Positions 1 to 11,207 of a stretch of DNA of 64,000 nucleotides are shown here, in pieces. Source of the stretch: Wyeomyia smithii (lineage: Eukaryota > Arthropoda > Insecta > Diptera > Culicidae); assembly GCF_029784165.1 (NCBI RefSeq), contig NC_073696.1:187650498-187714497 (forward strand), written 5' to 3'. A program made the position numbers and the translations under genes. The notes beneath the pieces are model-generated. The model was given only the letters and a program-made list of their open reading frames with translations. It was not told the DNA's origin and did not search any database. How positions within the stretch are numbered: position 1 is the first letter of the stretch; every line of letters starts with the position of its first letter.

Positions 1-1276
1 CGACACAATCATTGTGGAGTTGTGTAAAAAGCCCGGCTATAGCCGAAAATTGTATTGAATTCGTATTATGTTCAGTAACATGTTCGGAAGACTGACAGTA
101 GTAGGGTTTTAACTTGCCACAATCATCATACTTTCCGTCGCTATAGATTATAGAGAGATCCAAATAACTTGTCGCAGTATTTCGTTTAGTGGTATATGTA
201 GTTCTGCATTGATCGTTAGCATTTTCAATTGGGCTAAAATTTAGACATTCGATGTTTTGTGGTCCATAGTTTGAATCATTGTACAGTACTTGAATCGTAG
301 ACGCTAGCGATGACTTATATCGGCTTTCGCTTGTGCCATCCGCTCTGCACCCTCTGAAACCTTTTGTTCTTTCACAAGATCTTTTGATTGCTCGACCTAT
401 TAAATCTGAATGAACGAATTCACTGAAGATTACTTGAAACATGTTCAAAATGTGGAATGGTGGCTCCAAGTCTCGACGCATTGCCTGTTGAACATCAACC
501 ATCAATTGCCGATTGTTCGGCAAAGCTTGACCGTTACACCCAAGCCGACGCTTTGACACAAAATCGTCAAAACATGGTGCTATTTCCAGTTTCAGTGGGT
601 TGCCTGCTTGTCCCCAAGTTGCATAACCTAAATTATTGCATACACCATTATATGAACGAAACCTGCCAACAGAATTAAACAACAATTGTAAACAATGTTT
701 AAGTTAGTTAACCTACTAGAGATAATACACACGGGTATGCTGAATCACATTTGTACAGTTTCCCTTGGTGACACTGCTCCAATGAGAGTGAGGTATTCAA
801 ATTATAGCACCTTCCTTCGAGATAATTTCGTACCGCACATTTACTTTGACTGCTCAAACGTTGCAGGAAGTTTTCTGTCGTGATAGTATTCTGCACACCA
901 ATTTTCTCATCCTCGTTCAATCCACTTGTAGCAAATATTCCATAATCGAATTCATCGCTACCGATCAAAAAGCTTTGTTTGTCAAAGAGAGCGCAATTTT
1001 CTTCCACCTCCAAGGCGGCCTGCGCTTGAGCCCAAGATTCGACCTGACTCCGATCGCATATCCGAGGACAACTGGTATCCATTTCACAACGCACCGGAAT
1101 GCCACATTGCTTCTGGTACTTGTCATAGTGTACCGGGAACTCCGGAAATTGCAAACTTTCTGAAATTAGTAAATTGCGCGAATGATCTCGTAAGGTAACG
1201 AACCACTTTCGTAAACAATACCGACGGAAGCCGCTACACTTCTTGCAACAATGAGCAACACTAACGAACTGTACAT
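1..1276 (-). CDS. Secreted animal heme peroxidase-like protein, exons 1-3, runs off left edge
   Basis: Three exons are read on the minus strand: 1276-1222, 1159-733 and 662-1. Introns are 62 bp and 70 bp, both GT..AG, and the frame is kept across both. The ATG at 1276 gives a hydrophobic leader (MYSSLVLLIVA...) that fits a signal peptide. Exon 2 has a Cys-rich propeptide-like part. Across intron 2 the protein reads AYPFRSYNGVCNN, matching the family signature YRt.dGtCNN, followed by WGQ and LPNNRQL. Exon 3 contains TSYLDLSIIYSDG, the calcium-loop motif TS-F/Y-x-D-x-S of this family. At the distal site, where peroxidases have GQFxDHDL, the protein has SEFVHSDL: heme-linked Asp becomes His and distal His becomes Ser. 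The segment that should carry the catalytic Arg (AGDxR) has no Arg. About 380 residues are visible; the proximal His lies beyond the edge. Family identity is strong; loss of enzyme activity is inferred. Confidence 0.85.
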
Positions 1277-1611
1277 TACGTGATGGAGGCCACTTTCCTA
1301 AACGCAGCGAACGCGCCCAAAAGGCGCACTTTTTAACCCAGTGCCGAAAAATTAACGTTATCGTTTTTATTTGTCAACAAATTCACAAGCACGTAGCATT
1401 CTGGTTCAATACGATGTTGTTTTACCCCCAGACCCATACCTATGGATGAGGGGCTAAATTCTCTGTAGTTATTCCTAAAAATAGTTATATTCACTTCTAA
1501 TACAACATTTTTCTGTTTACATATAAATATGGAATATAATTTCTTTTTGATATCTGTATTTCTTTAATTTAAAGCGACTCAATGGAAATATCCTTAAATA
1601 ATATGTTGGAA
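1277..1611. other. Region upstream of the peroxidase gene
   Basis: No gene is seen. On the minus strand two weak TATA-like stretches (TTAAAAAG near 1330-1338 and AATAAAAA near 1365) lie 50-90 bp upstream of the peroxidase ATG. No clear initiator was identified, so a promoter is only suggested. Confidence 0.3.
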
Positions 1612-1742
1612 CAATTGGGTTGTTTAGCTATTCACAGATTTCTGATTTTCATATATCAGCTAAAAAAGTGTAATTTTCTGAGCAAAATGTGACTTATTAA
1701 AATTTTATATCATTGTCCTTCGATTTTTAATGAAGAATTAAA
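1612..1742. mobile_element. Half copy of a fold-back MITE (CAATTGGG family)
   Basis: It starts CAATTGGGTTGTTTAGCTA and ends near TGTCCTTCGATTTTT. This matches the left half of the complete copy at 45418-45740 with moderate divergence. The right half is absent. Confidence 0.6.
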
Positions 1743-1744
1743 AG

Positions 1745-1806
1745 TAGGAGGGTGGTATTCAAGACACGACCGCATGCCGTTGGACTACGGTATTCTTATA
1801 TTCCTT
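1745..1806 (+). repeat. Dispersed block GGAGGGTGGTATTCAAGACA family
   Basis: About 60 bp with GGGTGGTATTCAAGACACG then ACCGCAT, a GGACTAC core and a T-rich end. It recurs closely at 56938-57005 and more loosely at 25623-25675. The element class is unknown. Confidence 0.55.
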
Positions 1807-2656
1807 TAAAACAAATAATAGAAAGAATTGCAACTCTAGTATTTGCTGCAATTTTATCTAACAGTGCATTTCTGAATGCTGAGACGTTAAAACGTTATAA
1901 ATAATAATATATACTAAAAGAATGGATATCTTTTATTTAATCGCTGTCATTTAATACATATTCGAATCAACCCTTTGTTTGCTGCACTACCAAGACAATC
2001 ATTTAATTGAGCGAATTGGTAAAATTTTCCTATCTAAGCAAAAAGCAAACTTTACGAAACTATCTGAAATCGGAGCCCAGAACGATTCAAACGAAAATTT
2101 TAAATTTGAAAATTGTTTGACATTAAATCGATAAAACTCATGCTAGGTTAGTTCCAGCCCAGCATATAACTTCATGTTTTTTGAAAAAAAAACCGTTTGG
2201 TTCAATAACTCAATATAGCAAGAGCTCAATCACATGTTTTTCGGTAGTTGTTATCAAGGTTTGGGCGAGTGACAGGAAAATATCTTAACTTCTTCAGTTG
2301 TGATTCAGAGCATTTCTAATTGTTTTGTTATTTTTCACGATAGCGACAAGTTTGTTTCTTTCTCTGTGTGCGAGAAACAATATCAAAACCGCGCACCGAG
2401 AAACAAAAACGAAAATTTAATGAATGCTCATTAAGAAAACTTGCAACTCTTTTTACCAATAATTTATGATACTCAAAAGAACCCGTTTTGATCTAAATCA
2501 AATTTCTATTAAATAAGTGTTGATCATTCATAGGTAGTATTTTTTCCTCGATGAATAAAGACTGGCTGAAGAAGTTAAAATCGCTGCTGTAAAATCAAAT
2601 TCACAAATGTGTTCGTTAAGACGTTTTAATATTTTCAATGACAATAATAATCTTCG
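1807..2656. other. Intergenic, nothing recognised
   Basis: AT-rich sequence with stop codons in all frames. No terminal repeats, domain or RNA gene were seen. Confidence 0.5.
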
Positions 2657-3012
2657 ATAAACACCCGCTATAGTTATTCACACACATGCTATAACTATCT
2701 AAACACGCGTTAAAACTATTCATACACACGCTGTAGCTATAGTGTTTTATACACACATGCCGAAGCTATCCATACACACGCTATTCCTTTCCAAACATCT
2801 GATACAACTATCTATACACACGCATAAGCTATCCAACCATGTGCTATTACTATCCATACATACGCTATAACTAATCATTACACACGCAGCAGCTATCCAC
2901 ACACAAGCTATAACTATCCGTACACACGCTGAAGATATACACGCAATAGCCATAATATGCTACACAGGCTAGTGTCTACACACGCTATAGCTAGCCATAC
3001 ACACGCAACAGC
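2657..3012. repeat. 21-bp minisatellite
   Basis: About 16 degenerate tandem units, roughly ACACACGCTATAACTATCCAT. The period of 21 bp is seen directly between successive CACACGCT cores, and one pair is exactly 42 bp apart. Frames open across it are artefacts of the repeat. Confidence 0.85.
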
Positions 3013-3364
3013 GCCATCCCTATCATCGCAAATGTCATAGCAATACAGATGCACATACGCTATATGTGCACACTGCACACACACTAAATGGCGGTAGCTT
3101 TCCTAGTGGCGGTGCTGGCTCGTGCAGTTTCTGGCTGTTTTCACCCAACGATATCTGAATTGGATTACCGCTGGTGGGGTCCAACTCAGATCGAAGGAGA
3201 ACCGAACTGAATGAAGAAATGCAGCTGCCCACTACCTCCGCCGCTGCTGCCTGATACCACCGCTCTGGTTCTGCTGCAGCTCAGTTGGCCGCTGGAATCA
3301 GCCACCGCTGCTGATTATTCAAGACCGGCCTGGTGGCCTTCCACTTGTTAACTGATGACTGCTA

Positions 3365-3475
3365 TGAGACGCCACAGGCTATTATATAGCCCAAAGCAAA
3401 AATCCATCCGCGAGCAAACAAGAAGCGAGCTTGTGATTGGTTGAATGTGCACGACTTTTAACACAACTTTTAACT
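3365..3475 (-). promoter_or_regulatory. Promoter-like block with TATA and CCAAT
   Basis: On the minus strand a CCAAT box (at 3436-3440) is followed about 45 bp later by GGGCTATATAATAGCC (3392-3377) and CTGTGGCGTCTC. A closely similar arrangement occurs at 27375-27475 and a weaker one at 26410-26440. No open gene follows on the minus strand; 3012-3360 is GC-richer with GCTGCTG-type repeats. It may be a promoter carried on a repeat or the relic of a gene family. Confidence 0.35.
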
Positions 3476-3987
3476 AGTTTAGTATCGAAAACATATTTAA
3501 ATTATTATATGACAATCTTGCGCAATATTTCCCCTATCAATCAAGCCATTGGTGTTTAGAATCTGTTCAGTGGTAATGATAAAAGAAGCATTTTAAAACG
3601 GTGTTGAAACACTTGTTGCAGCTACCGAAAGCGAGCTCGTTATTGGTTGAAAGCTGCGAGACTGTTTACAAAGTCAGATCGGTTGTATCCGTTAGTGTCG
3701 ACTGTGCTTGTGAAGAGAGGTGGTGATTGATTGCTCGGTATGATTTAGACAATCGATGTGATTTATCAATTTTTCAATAGTGTATCTCGAACAATAGGTT
3801 ATTTTTGTTACATAAATTCAACCGTAAAAGAATTTCTGATCGGTTGATGCCAAAACCTCGAAATTCTGAAAAGAAATAACTGTTATATAAGCGCTCAAAA
3901 CCTGACCACTTTTCCCTGGTTTTCCCCGGTTGAATTACTAGATTTTCAAATTCAGGTGCCTAACTTCGATATAGACGTTAGTTCAAC
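3476..3987. other. Intergenic with an ATTGG box and a shared GTCGACTGTGCT block
   Basis: No gene is seen. An ATTGG box lies near 3640. The block CGTTAGTGTCGACTGTGCTT at 3690-3709 recurs in altered form at 27437-27450 and 49389-49407. Confidence 0.4.
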
Positions 3988-4543
3988 GTCAAAAGTGCTC
4001 AAAATCGCTACAGTGACAGTTGGTATATGGGCAAACTGTTATTGTATTCATTTCGAGCGGTTTTATTTCGTGATTTAAAAATTGAAGGACAACAACAGCA
4101 AATTTGCAGCGGGGGCCTAGTGTGGTTGGTAACGTCTCCGCCAACCACGCTCGACGCCTGGGTTCGAATCCCACCGCCGACATAGGTGTCGATGGTTGTG
4201 AGATGGCGTGATCCACTCACAACCAACCCAACTGGTCTAGATTCAATCCTAGCCGACACCGGGAGATTTTCTGAGGCGAAAAATCTCCGGGATCACGCCT
4301 TCCATCGCTTGAGGAAGTAAGGCCGTTGGCGCCGGTCCGTTAATAAACGGGTCGTGAGTTAGGGTCCTGGGTGTGGAGTCGCCTCCCTGGGCGTCGGTGA
4401 TTGGCCACAACAGTGGCGGAACTAGACCGACGGAAAATAAGCGAGAATAAGAAAAAACAGCAAATTTTTGGAAATCACGTTTTGCTTAGAAAATGCAACT
4501 CTTTCAGATGTTGTAAAAACTGATATGGCTAAACAAACCAATT
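3988..4543. mobile_element. Fold-back MITE copy (CAATTGGG family), split by a SINE
   Basis: Flanks 3990-4105 and 4456-4543 join into sequence matching the right half of the copy at 45418-45740: TGACAGTTGGTATATGGG, TCGTGATTTAAAAATTGAA, AATCACGTTTTGCTTAGAAA and a terminal GGCTAAACAAACCAATT. The SINE at 4106-4455 interrupts it. Confidence 0.7.
4106..4455 (+). mobile_element. tRNA-derived SINE (Feilai-like), copy 1
   Basis: The head resembles a tRNA gene with a Pol III box B (GGTTCGAATCC) after GGGGGCCTAGTGTGG, followed by a tRNA-unrelated body and an A-rich end. Flanked by the 12-bp target duplication AACAGCAAATTT at 4094-4105 and 4456-4467, so the ends are exact. It is 350 bp and shares about 90% of its sequence by eye with the copy at 45816-46167. 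The name Feilai, a mosquito tRNA-SINE, is a guess from recall. Confidence 0.85.
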
Positions 4544-5174
4544 TCAACTGTTCTTTGAAAAATAGAAATTTATAAAAGCGTCTATCTCTGATCATCCGCG
4601 AAAAAATCTATTCCTCGTTTTCAGGATTTGTAGAAAAGCTAAATCGATAACGAAAGGCACCGAACTTCAACGATCCTCTGTGTAATCAGTTACGCACCAC
4701 CGTTCGCGATGAAAACCGCAACCTAACCACAATCATTGAAAAGAGGTCACCACAGTAGTGAAAAACGTAAATAAAAACATTCACCGCAGTAGTATGGTAC
4801 TTTCATCAAAACAGCTGAGGGAGGTCGCTGTGTTTTTTGTCGACCTAGTAGAAAATTTGATCGGCTGGAATATTTTGCATTTATTTTTAAAAATATTCGT
4901 CGTAAGCTCAACACTTTGCTGTAAGTGGCTGTAGTGTCAGTTTCACCCTTTTAATCACCTTTCACCACTTTCACGTGTAACTATCAACTGTGCTGAAAAT
5001 GTCGCGATATCGTATTTTCGCATCGTACAAAATAAACGCAAAAGTTTTCCACGCGTCCGAATAGCGGACGCAATAGCGTACTTTCATAATATCCGAACAG
5101 TTTTTTTTATTTTTTTTTTATTTTAACAACGCTACTTACTTCAGCACAAACTTTGTTAGATTTAAGTAAGGTGA
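4544..5174. other. Intergenic, nothing recognised
   Basis: No coding signal. Short T-rich tracts lie at 5101-5120. GCGTCCGAATAGCGGACGC at 5056-5074 can form a small hairpin. Confidence 0.4.
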
Positions 5175-5215
5175 TGTCGAATTCGTAACTGCGGTGTAGC
5201 TACACCAGTAGTACA
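5175..5215 (+). repeat. Terminal fragment of the TGTCGAATTCG MITE family
   Basis: TGTCGAATTCG, then GCGGTGTAGCTACACC, matches the terminus of the complete MITE at 49523-49929. No partner end is found nearby. Confidence 0.5.
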
Positions 5216-5383
5216 TTTGTGCCATTCGTTATGCTGTTTGTTTTTTTTTGTCGTACAATTAAATCTTGGTAACATTCTGAGAGAAGATGTAACAGAAAAA
5301 TTTAAACATCGAGCCCAAGTTCAATCAGTCGGTTATCAAAGGATTCTCTTAGAAGTGCGGAAAACTGTGTTATGAAACCCTGT

Positions 5384-5600
5384 TTTGAACGCAGATTTCG
5401 ACCAATCAGAAATGAAAAGAATATTCAAGATATTCAATATGGATATTTCCGAAATAAGACTCCCAGCCAGAAACCGGAAACCAGCTCCAGACACTATTTT
5501 GAAGTTCTCTATGGTGACTTCCGATTTCTGGGAAACAGTCAAAAAGAATCGAATACCACATAATTTCCGGTTTCGTTCACCAAACGTTGGTGTTTTCGTA
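5384..5600 (-). repeat. Degenerate fragment of the 126-bp satellite family
   Basis: On the minus strand it shows CCAGAAATCGGAAGTCACCAT, then a TTCAAAATAGTGTCTGGAG stretch and CGGAAATATCCATATTGA. These are recognisable versions of the unit repeated at 29560-31650. Confidence 0.5.
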
Positions 5601-5685
5601 ATCGAGAGGATGCACGGGGGTGAAAAATTCCCAGATGTCATTTTGAAACGTATAAATAAATAGAATGTTTTGGGCATGAAGTATC

Positions 5686-6128
5686 TCCGCTCAGGATAGG
5701 TGCCGCATTTGCTCACAGTGGACCAAAAACGAGTTCGTGTGACGACTTCCCAGCAGAATTTAGCATTATTTTCACGTAAGCAGACCGAGTTTTTGCGCCG
5801 ATTCATAACTATGGATGAAACCTGGATCCTGCACTCCTGAGTCAACGCAACAGACAAACAGTTTTACCGGGCCAAAGTGCATCGAAGCGTCTAAAACGCA
5901 ACAATGGGCCGGAAAGGTTATGGCCTCCGTATTTTGGGATGCACATGGCATAATATCGTGAACGATTGAAAATCGATAACGCCGAAAAATGACCGCATTT
6001 GAAGAATAAAACACTGCTTTATCATCACGACAATGCGCTTGTTCATTCACGTTTAGTTACACAAGTAAAATTCCATGAAATCGGCTTTGAATTGATTCCT
6101 CAGCCACTGTATTCACCAGTTGAAAAAT
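5686..6128 (+). pseudogene. Mariner-family transposase relic
   Basis: Conceptual translation in shifting frames shows TVDQKRVRVTTSQQNLALF, FLRRFITMDETWILHS at 5796-5840, and YHHDNALVHS near 6020-6050, then a run ending in PQPLYSP near 6110. These are the hallmark mariner blocks: DETWI holds the first catalytic Asp and HDNA the second. Several stops and frame changes are present. The stretch YSPDLAP, which holds the third Asp, breaks right after YSP, so the relic is dead and truncated there. The N-terminal half is not recognisable; the sequence in front is a satellite fragment on the other strand. No clear terminal repeats were found. Confidence 0.8.
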
Positions 6129-6596
6129 AAAACCGACATTGGCCACAAAACGTATCCGTGTTTCAATTTTCCAGGTACTTATAAGACTGCCTAGCATGTT
6201 ACCAGAAATTATTGGTTTTTCAGTAGATTTGTACCATATAAACACAAAAAAAAACCTTGCAAAATGGCTGACAAAAAATCCGCCGCGTCAAATATTTTTG
6301 CAAAAACAACAATCTTCAACTGAAATCTAATAAAACTGATGTGTAAATATGAAAAAGAAATAATAGTTTGATAAAATGATCGGCTTGCGGTTAGCGTAAA
6401 CATCGATTTTTGAATAAAAGTTTAAGCAACTATAATTTACTTCCGCACGGGCATTAGAGGTTAGTCGTGTTCTGACAAGCACGAACGAGTGATTTTCGAG
6501 AACAGTTTCTGCAGAAGAGTGCAAAATACGTTGTTTTATCAACATGTAAAAGATACTGTATGAGTTTAAAATGTATTTTTGCTAAAAACCTTCATA
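6129..6596. other. Intergenic, probably mariner 3' remains
   Basis: AT-rich, with no supported gene. It may include the 3' end of the mariner relic, but no inverted repeat is identified. Confidence 0.3.
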
Positions 6597-7083
6597 CTGC
6601 GTGTTGGGTAGCTCACCTAAAATCCTTTAAGGGATGGCGCAGCTTATAGCTTTTGAAGTGAAAAAGCAGCTAAACTAAAAGAGTTAGGTGCTTGGTGTCA
6701 AAAAATAACTTATAGAGTAGTCTTCAATGTTTAATTTGGTTAACAACAAAACCCATGTTTATCACACATTTTAGAGAGAAAATATCATTTCAGTTCTCAA
6801 AAAACATTCGATTTCACATTTGTTTCTTTCTAAGTGCTTCTTTTTTTTCTAGTTTGACATTTTTAAGACACTATTGATTACGAAATTTTCTCAGCTTCCC
6901 AAAGAAAACAACAGAATTGAGCTAGCTATCAGTCTTTTTGTGCTAGATCTCGTTAAAGGCAAACATAACCGAAAACTGGAAAAAGTGAATAACTCTGTAG
7001 TAGTTGAATTTTGACCATACGCGTAGGATTTTTTTCATCTAATTTACCTCTTAAAGGATTTTAAGTGAGCTACCTACACCCTG
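6597..7083. mobile_element. TA-flanked MITE, 487 bp
   Basis: The left end CTGCGTGTTGGGTAGCTCAC and the right end, read inverted as CAGGGTGTAGGTAGCTCACT, continue together through TAAAATCCTTTAAG, giving imperfect terminal inverted repeats of about 38 bp. TA dinucleotides at 6595-6596 and 7084-7085 fit a Tc1/mariner-type target duplication. No coding capacity. Confidence 0.8.
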
Positions 7084-7889
7084 TATAACTAAAATGTCCA
7101 AAGTAGCTCCGCATGCAGAGCCGGATTTAAGGGGGGGGCCGGGGGGCCCGGGCCCCCACATTTTTGGGGTCCCCACAAATCGAGAAAAAGTTTTTTTCTC
7201 TATCAAAAATGAGATTCAATCAAAAGTTCGATTTACAGCAAGAAAACTCCAAGAAGTTTTCCTTCAGTGTTTTTTTTTTTTCGCGAGCGCCAATATCACA
7301 ACCAGTGCTGATAAAAGTCATTTTCCCCAGCAAAATTCTTCGAAAATTACAGCCAATCATTTTCAATTTTCACTTCCAATGATCGCAGCACTCTTTCAGA
7401 TACATTAGATTTTCGTCCTAGTAACGTGCTGTTATACTCAGATGAAATAGATCGGGTGCATCGTTCACGGTTACGGAATAAAATTTGACGACAAATCCAA
7501 CCAAATGATCCTCACTTCAAAGCGAAAAAGAAAAACAAACAGTTCACTCAACCAAAATAAACCACACCGAAGCACTTTTTCACTGACACTGACCGATGCC
7601 TTGACAATCTTCGTTAACTGATAAACTGATTTTGTTGTCTTGCTTCCATCGCATGAACTATAATGAGGTGTTTTGACAGTTCACTTCCATGCAAAAAGCG
7701 GGAACGGAGAACTCTGAAAGGATTGTAAAAAAATAACGTTTATGGATACTTTTTTCACTTTCACTCAAAAGTGTCAACAAATATCAACCCTGATCACAAC
7801 TACTTCCATAAGAGTTCACCTTGTCTTTTCTTGAATGACACACATTAACACACCATTTGAATCGAACCAGCGTGCATGGGAGGTAGAGC

Positions 7890-8177
7890 CAGGGAAACCA
7901 GATGTGCAGATTTGTCTGCGAGACGCAGATTTTCAGAGTCCATGTCCAGATTTTTATTGATTCTTAGATATTTGCAGGTTTTTAATAGTTTCTGCAGATT
8001 TTTGTCAGAGTTTCCTTATATTTACGCAGACTTTCTCAGAATGTGTGCAGATTTTCGCAGACTTTTGCCTGCGTAAGCGAAATTTATTCGAATCGCGGAT
8101 AGATTTCATTCAGATTTCAAGCAGATTTTTCCGGTTTTTCGAGCAGTTGCAGACATCAAAAACATCTGGCATCTCTG
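7890..8177. mobile_element. Small hAT-type MITE rich in CAGATTT
   Basis: The ends CAGGGAAACCAGATGT and (inverted) CAGAGATGCCAGATGT are flanked by an exact 8-bp duplication GGTAGAGC at 7882-7889 and 8178-8185. The interior is a run of GCAGATTTT-like subrepeats. No coding capacity. It is inserted in the leader of the larger hAT. Confidence 0.88.
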
Positions 8178-8207
8178 GGTAGAGCAGAGAAGAAAATAAC
8201 CCACAAG

Positions 8208-8368
8208 TTTTTTTTAATGTGTGTAGTTTTTCCTTAGTTTCTGTAGATTATTGTCAGGACCGCCTTATATTTGTGCAGTCTTTCTCAAGTTTTGTGCAAA
8301 TTTTTGCCTTTTCCCGGTTTTTCGAGCAGTTGCAGACATCTTTCAAAAACATCTGGCACCTCTGGTTT
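8208..8368. repeat. Truncated second copy of the CAGATTT MITE
   Basis: It shares TTTCTGTAGATTATTGTCAG, CGGTTTTTCGAGCAGTTGCA and the end CATCTGGCACCTCTGG with the copy at 7890-8177, but lacks a clear left end. Confidence 0.65.
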
Positions 8369-9786
8369 AAATTATTCGACAGTTAGGTCTGGCTGTAAAC
8401 AGTGAACAAGAACCGAATTTATTATTACATTTGTTCAAAATGTGCGATCGACACAAAACCCCGCATGGATATCAAAATGGAGCTCAGAAGAGAAGATTAC
8501 ATGAAGAAAAATATCAAAAATTCGTTGAGTGCCTTGCAAAAACATCAAAAATAGATGATTTTTTCGTGCGGGAAGACTTGAGTGATACCAGCCAGCAAAG
8601 CTTGGCTGGTATATCGGGTGACATTAAACAAACCAATACAGAAAATTAAAATCTAGAAACAGCAAATTCTGAAGATACCGAGAAATGTGATCAGGAGCAA
8701 GATCACCTTGATAAAGCTAACTTTAAATGTGATGTGGGAAAGTGGTCAGAACTAAATGATGAAGCCGTCGAGTTTTGGGTGAAAAAAGGACCAAGTGAGC
8801 TAAACAATTGTGATGATATGCTTTTTGAAAAATCCAGAAACAATGCAAGGAAGTGTTCAAGACCATTATTCTATCGTAACCATCAGAGTGGCCAAAAGAT
8901 TTTCCGAGATTGGCTTTGCTTCTCGACTTCCACAGGAAAACTGTTCGGCTTTCACTGTAAACTGATGCGAGTTCGTTATCGAGTTTCGCCGGGGAAGGAT
9001 TTTCTAACTGGAAGCGTGCCCAGGAAAAAATCTCTATGCATGAAACATCGAAGAATCACATAGAATCCGTTGTTAAATTGTCAACACGATCAAACCACTA
9101 TGCTAATATTGAATGCAGTCTTCAAAAAAAGGTAAGATAGATTTTATTATTTTGGTAGAATTAAAACACATACTGTTCTTCAGGGGCAGGAGACAGCAAA
9201 ATATTGGAGAGAAGTCCTAAAAAGAAGTATTAGCGTAGTTTTATTTCTATCACAACGTGGCTTAGCGTTCAGAGGCGATGATGAATGTTTCGAATCTCCC
9301 AACAATGGAAACTTCCTAGGAATTCTGGAGCTTTTAGCCGAATACGATCCGTTTCTTGCGCAACACATTGAAAAACATGGCAACCAGAATAGTGGCCATG
9401 TTGATTATTTATCATCGACTGTTTGAGAGGAGTTGATTGAACTAATGGCAGATGATGTTCTGCAAATAATTATCAAACGTGTCAAAGAGGCAAAGTATTT
9501 TTCCTTATCAGTCGATTCATCACCTGATGAAGCTCGTATCGATCAACTGACTGTTGTTATTAAGTATATGGAAGCCTCAGTGCCTGTGGAACGTTTCATA
9601 AATTACATTCCTAATTGTGGTCACACGGGTCAACAAATGACAGATTCACTTCTGAAGTTTCTTGAATTGCAAGGTCTTGACATTTCTAACTGCCGTGGTC
9701 AATCGTATGATAACGCTTTGAACATGACCGGGAAGTACAAAAGTATGCAGGCTTTGATCCTGGAAAAGAACAGCTTTGCTACGTTT

Positions 9787-11207
9787 TTTTAAGGGGGGGG
9801 GGATTTGTTAGTAGCTAAAGTATTTATGATAAATATTAGTAAATAATGAGTATGTGTGTCCAATCACAAATGGTGACTTCTCAACACTGTTAGAAATTTG
9901 TAATTTTAATTGTTAGGATTCGTTTGCTTTCACAATTAGGACTTATCATTCGTAGGGATTTAAACCTACTTGTCAGAAAAAGGGAAGTGAACTTACAACT
10001 ACTTAATTGCTAACTTATTGGCTATAAAGAGAGCTTATCGTAGCAATTGAGGATTGCAACGATTTTTGTCGAAAATTGTTAATAATTTTATTTGACATAG
10101 CTTCTAATGGTTCAACACCAGTAAGTCTATGTAATTCGAGTGTACCAAACCAAGGACGACGCTTCAAAATCATTTTCAGAATTTTATTTTGAATCCTTTG
10201 GAGCGTTTTCTTCCTTATTGAACAACAACTTGACCAGATCGGTACAGCATAAAGCATTGCTGGTCTAAAAATTTGTTTGTAAATCAAAAGTTTGTTCTGT
10301 AAACAAAGTTTAGAATTCCTGTTAATGAGAGGATATAAACATCTCGTATATTTGATGCACTTGGCTTGTATACTCTCAATGTGCTCTTTGAAAATAAGTT
10401 TTTTATCATAAATTAGTCCCAAGTACTTAACCTTGTCAGACCAACTTAAAATAACCCCATTCATCTTGACAACGTGATTATTTTTTGGCTTGAGGAAAGA
10501 AGCCCTAGGCTTATGCGGAAAAATTATCATTTGAGTTTTAAAGCATTGGGAGAGATTTTCCACTTTTGCAAGTAGGAAGAAAAAATATCTAAACTTTTCT
10601 GCAATCGACTGCATATGACACGAAGACTTTTTCCTTTTACGGAAATGCTTGTGTCATCGCAGAACAATGACTTTGTGCATCCTGGAGGCAAATCAGGAAG
10701 ATCTGAAGTGAATATGTTGTACAGGACTGGCCCCAAGACTGAACCTTGAGGCACACCTGCTCTGACAGGAAATCTATCAGATTTTGAATTCTGATAGACA
10801 ACCTGCAGAGTTCGATGAGTAAGATAATATTTTAAAATTTTGATTAGGAAAATTGGAAAATTAAAAGTTTGAAATTTCGCAATCAAACCTTTATGCCGAA
10901 CACTGTCGAATGCTTTTTCTATGTCTAAAAAAACAGCTCCAGTTGAATAACCTTTAGATTTGTTAGCTCGTATCATATTAGTAACTCTGAGCAATTGATG
11001 AGTTGTGGAATGCCCATGGCGAAATCCAAACTGTTCATTTGCAAAAATTGAATTTTCGTTGATGTGTGACATCATTCTGTTAAGAATAATTCTCTCAAAC
11101 AGTTTACTTATTGAAGAAAGCAAACTGATTGGTCGATAACTTGAAACTTCAGCTGGGTTCTTATCCGGTTTTAAAATTGGAGTAATTTTTGCATTTTTCC
11201 ATAATTT
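9787..11207 (-). mobile_element. 5'-truncated jockey-type non-LTR retrotransposon
   Basis: Flanked by the exact 14-bp target duplication GCTTTGCTACGTTT at 9773-9786 and 11208-11221. On the minus strand it begins inside the reverse transcriptase and ends in a short A tract at 9787. It interrupts the hAT transposase just before IPCCAHSLNL, so it is younger than the hAT insertion. Confidence 0.9.
10015..11190 (-). pseudogene. Jockey-type reverse transcriptase, 5'-truncated, frameshifted
   Basis: Two overlapping frames (11123-10527 and 10614-10015) make up the C-terminal two thirds of a non-LTR RT. Visible blocks: ITPILKPDKNPAEVSSYRPI, ANEQFGFRHGHSTTHQLL, AVFLDIEKAFDSVRHKGL, GVPQGSVLGPVLYN and the catalytic pair in FCDDTSI, where the usual Ala is Cys. 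The downstream thumb part reads LSWSDKVKYLGLIYDKKL. One frameshift near 10560 joins the two. The endonuclease and ORF1 are missing. Jockey clade is favoured; the family is not named. Confidence 0.85.

Larger units (their letters stand above)
7116..8430. other. hAT 5' noncoding part
   Basis: Leader of the hAT element between the left terminal repeat and the transposase. It contains the MITE at 7890-8177 and a related fragment at 8208-8368. No coding region is recognised elsewhere in it. Confidence 0.6.

Noticed and set aside
2747..2953. Minus-strand Cys-rich open frame
   Set aside because: It lies wholly in the 21-bp minisatellite, whose period is a multiple of three.
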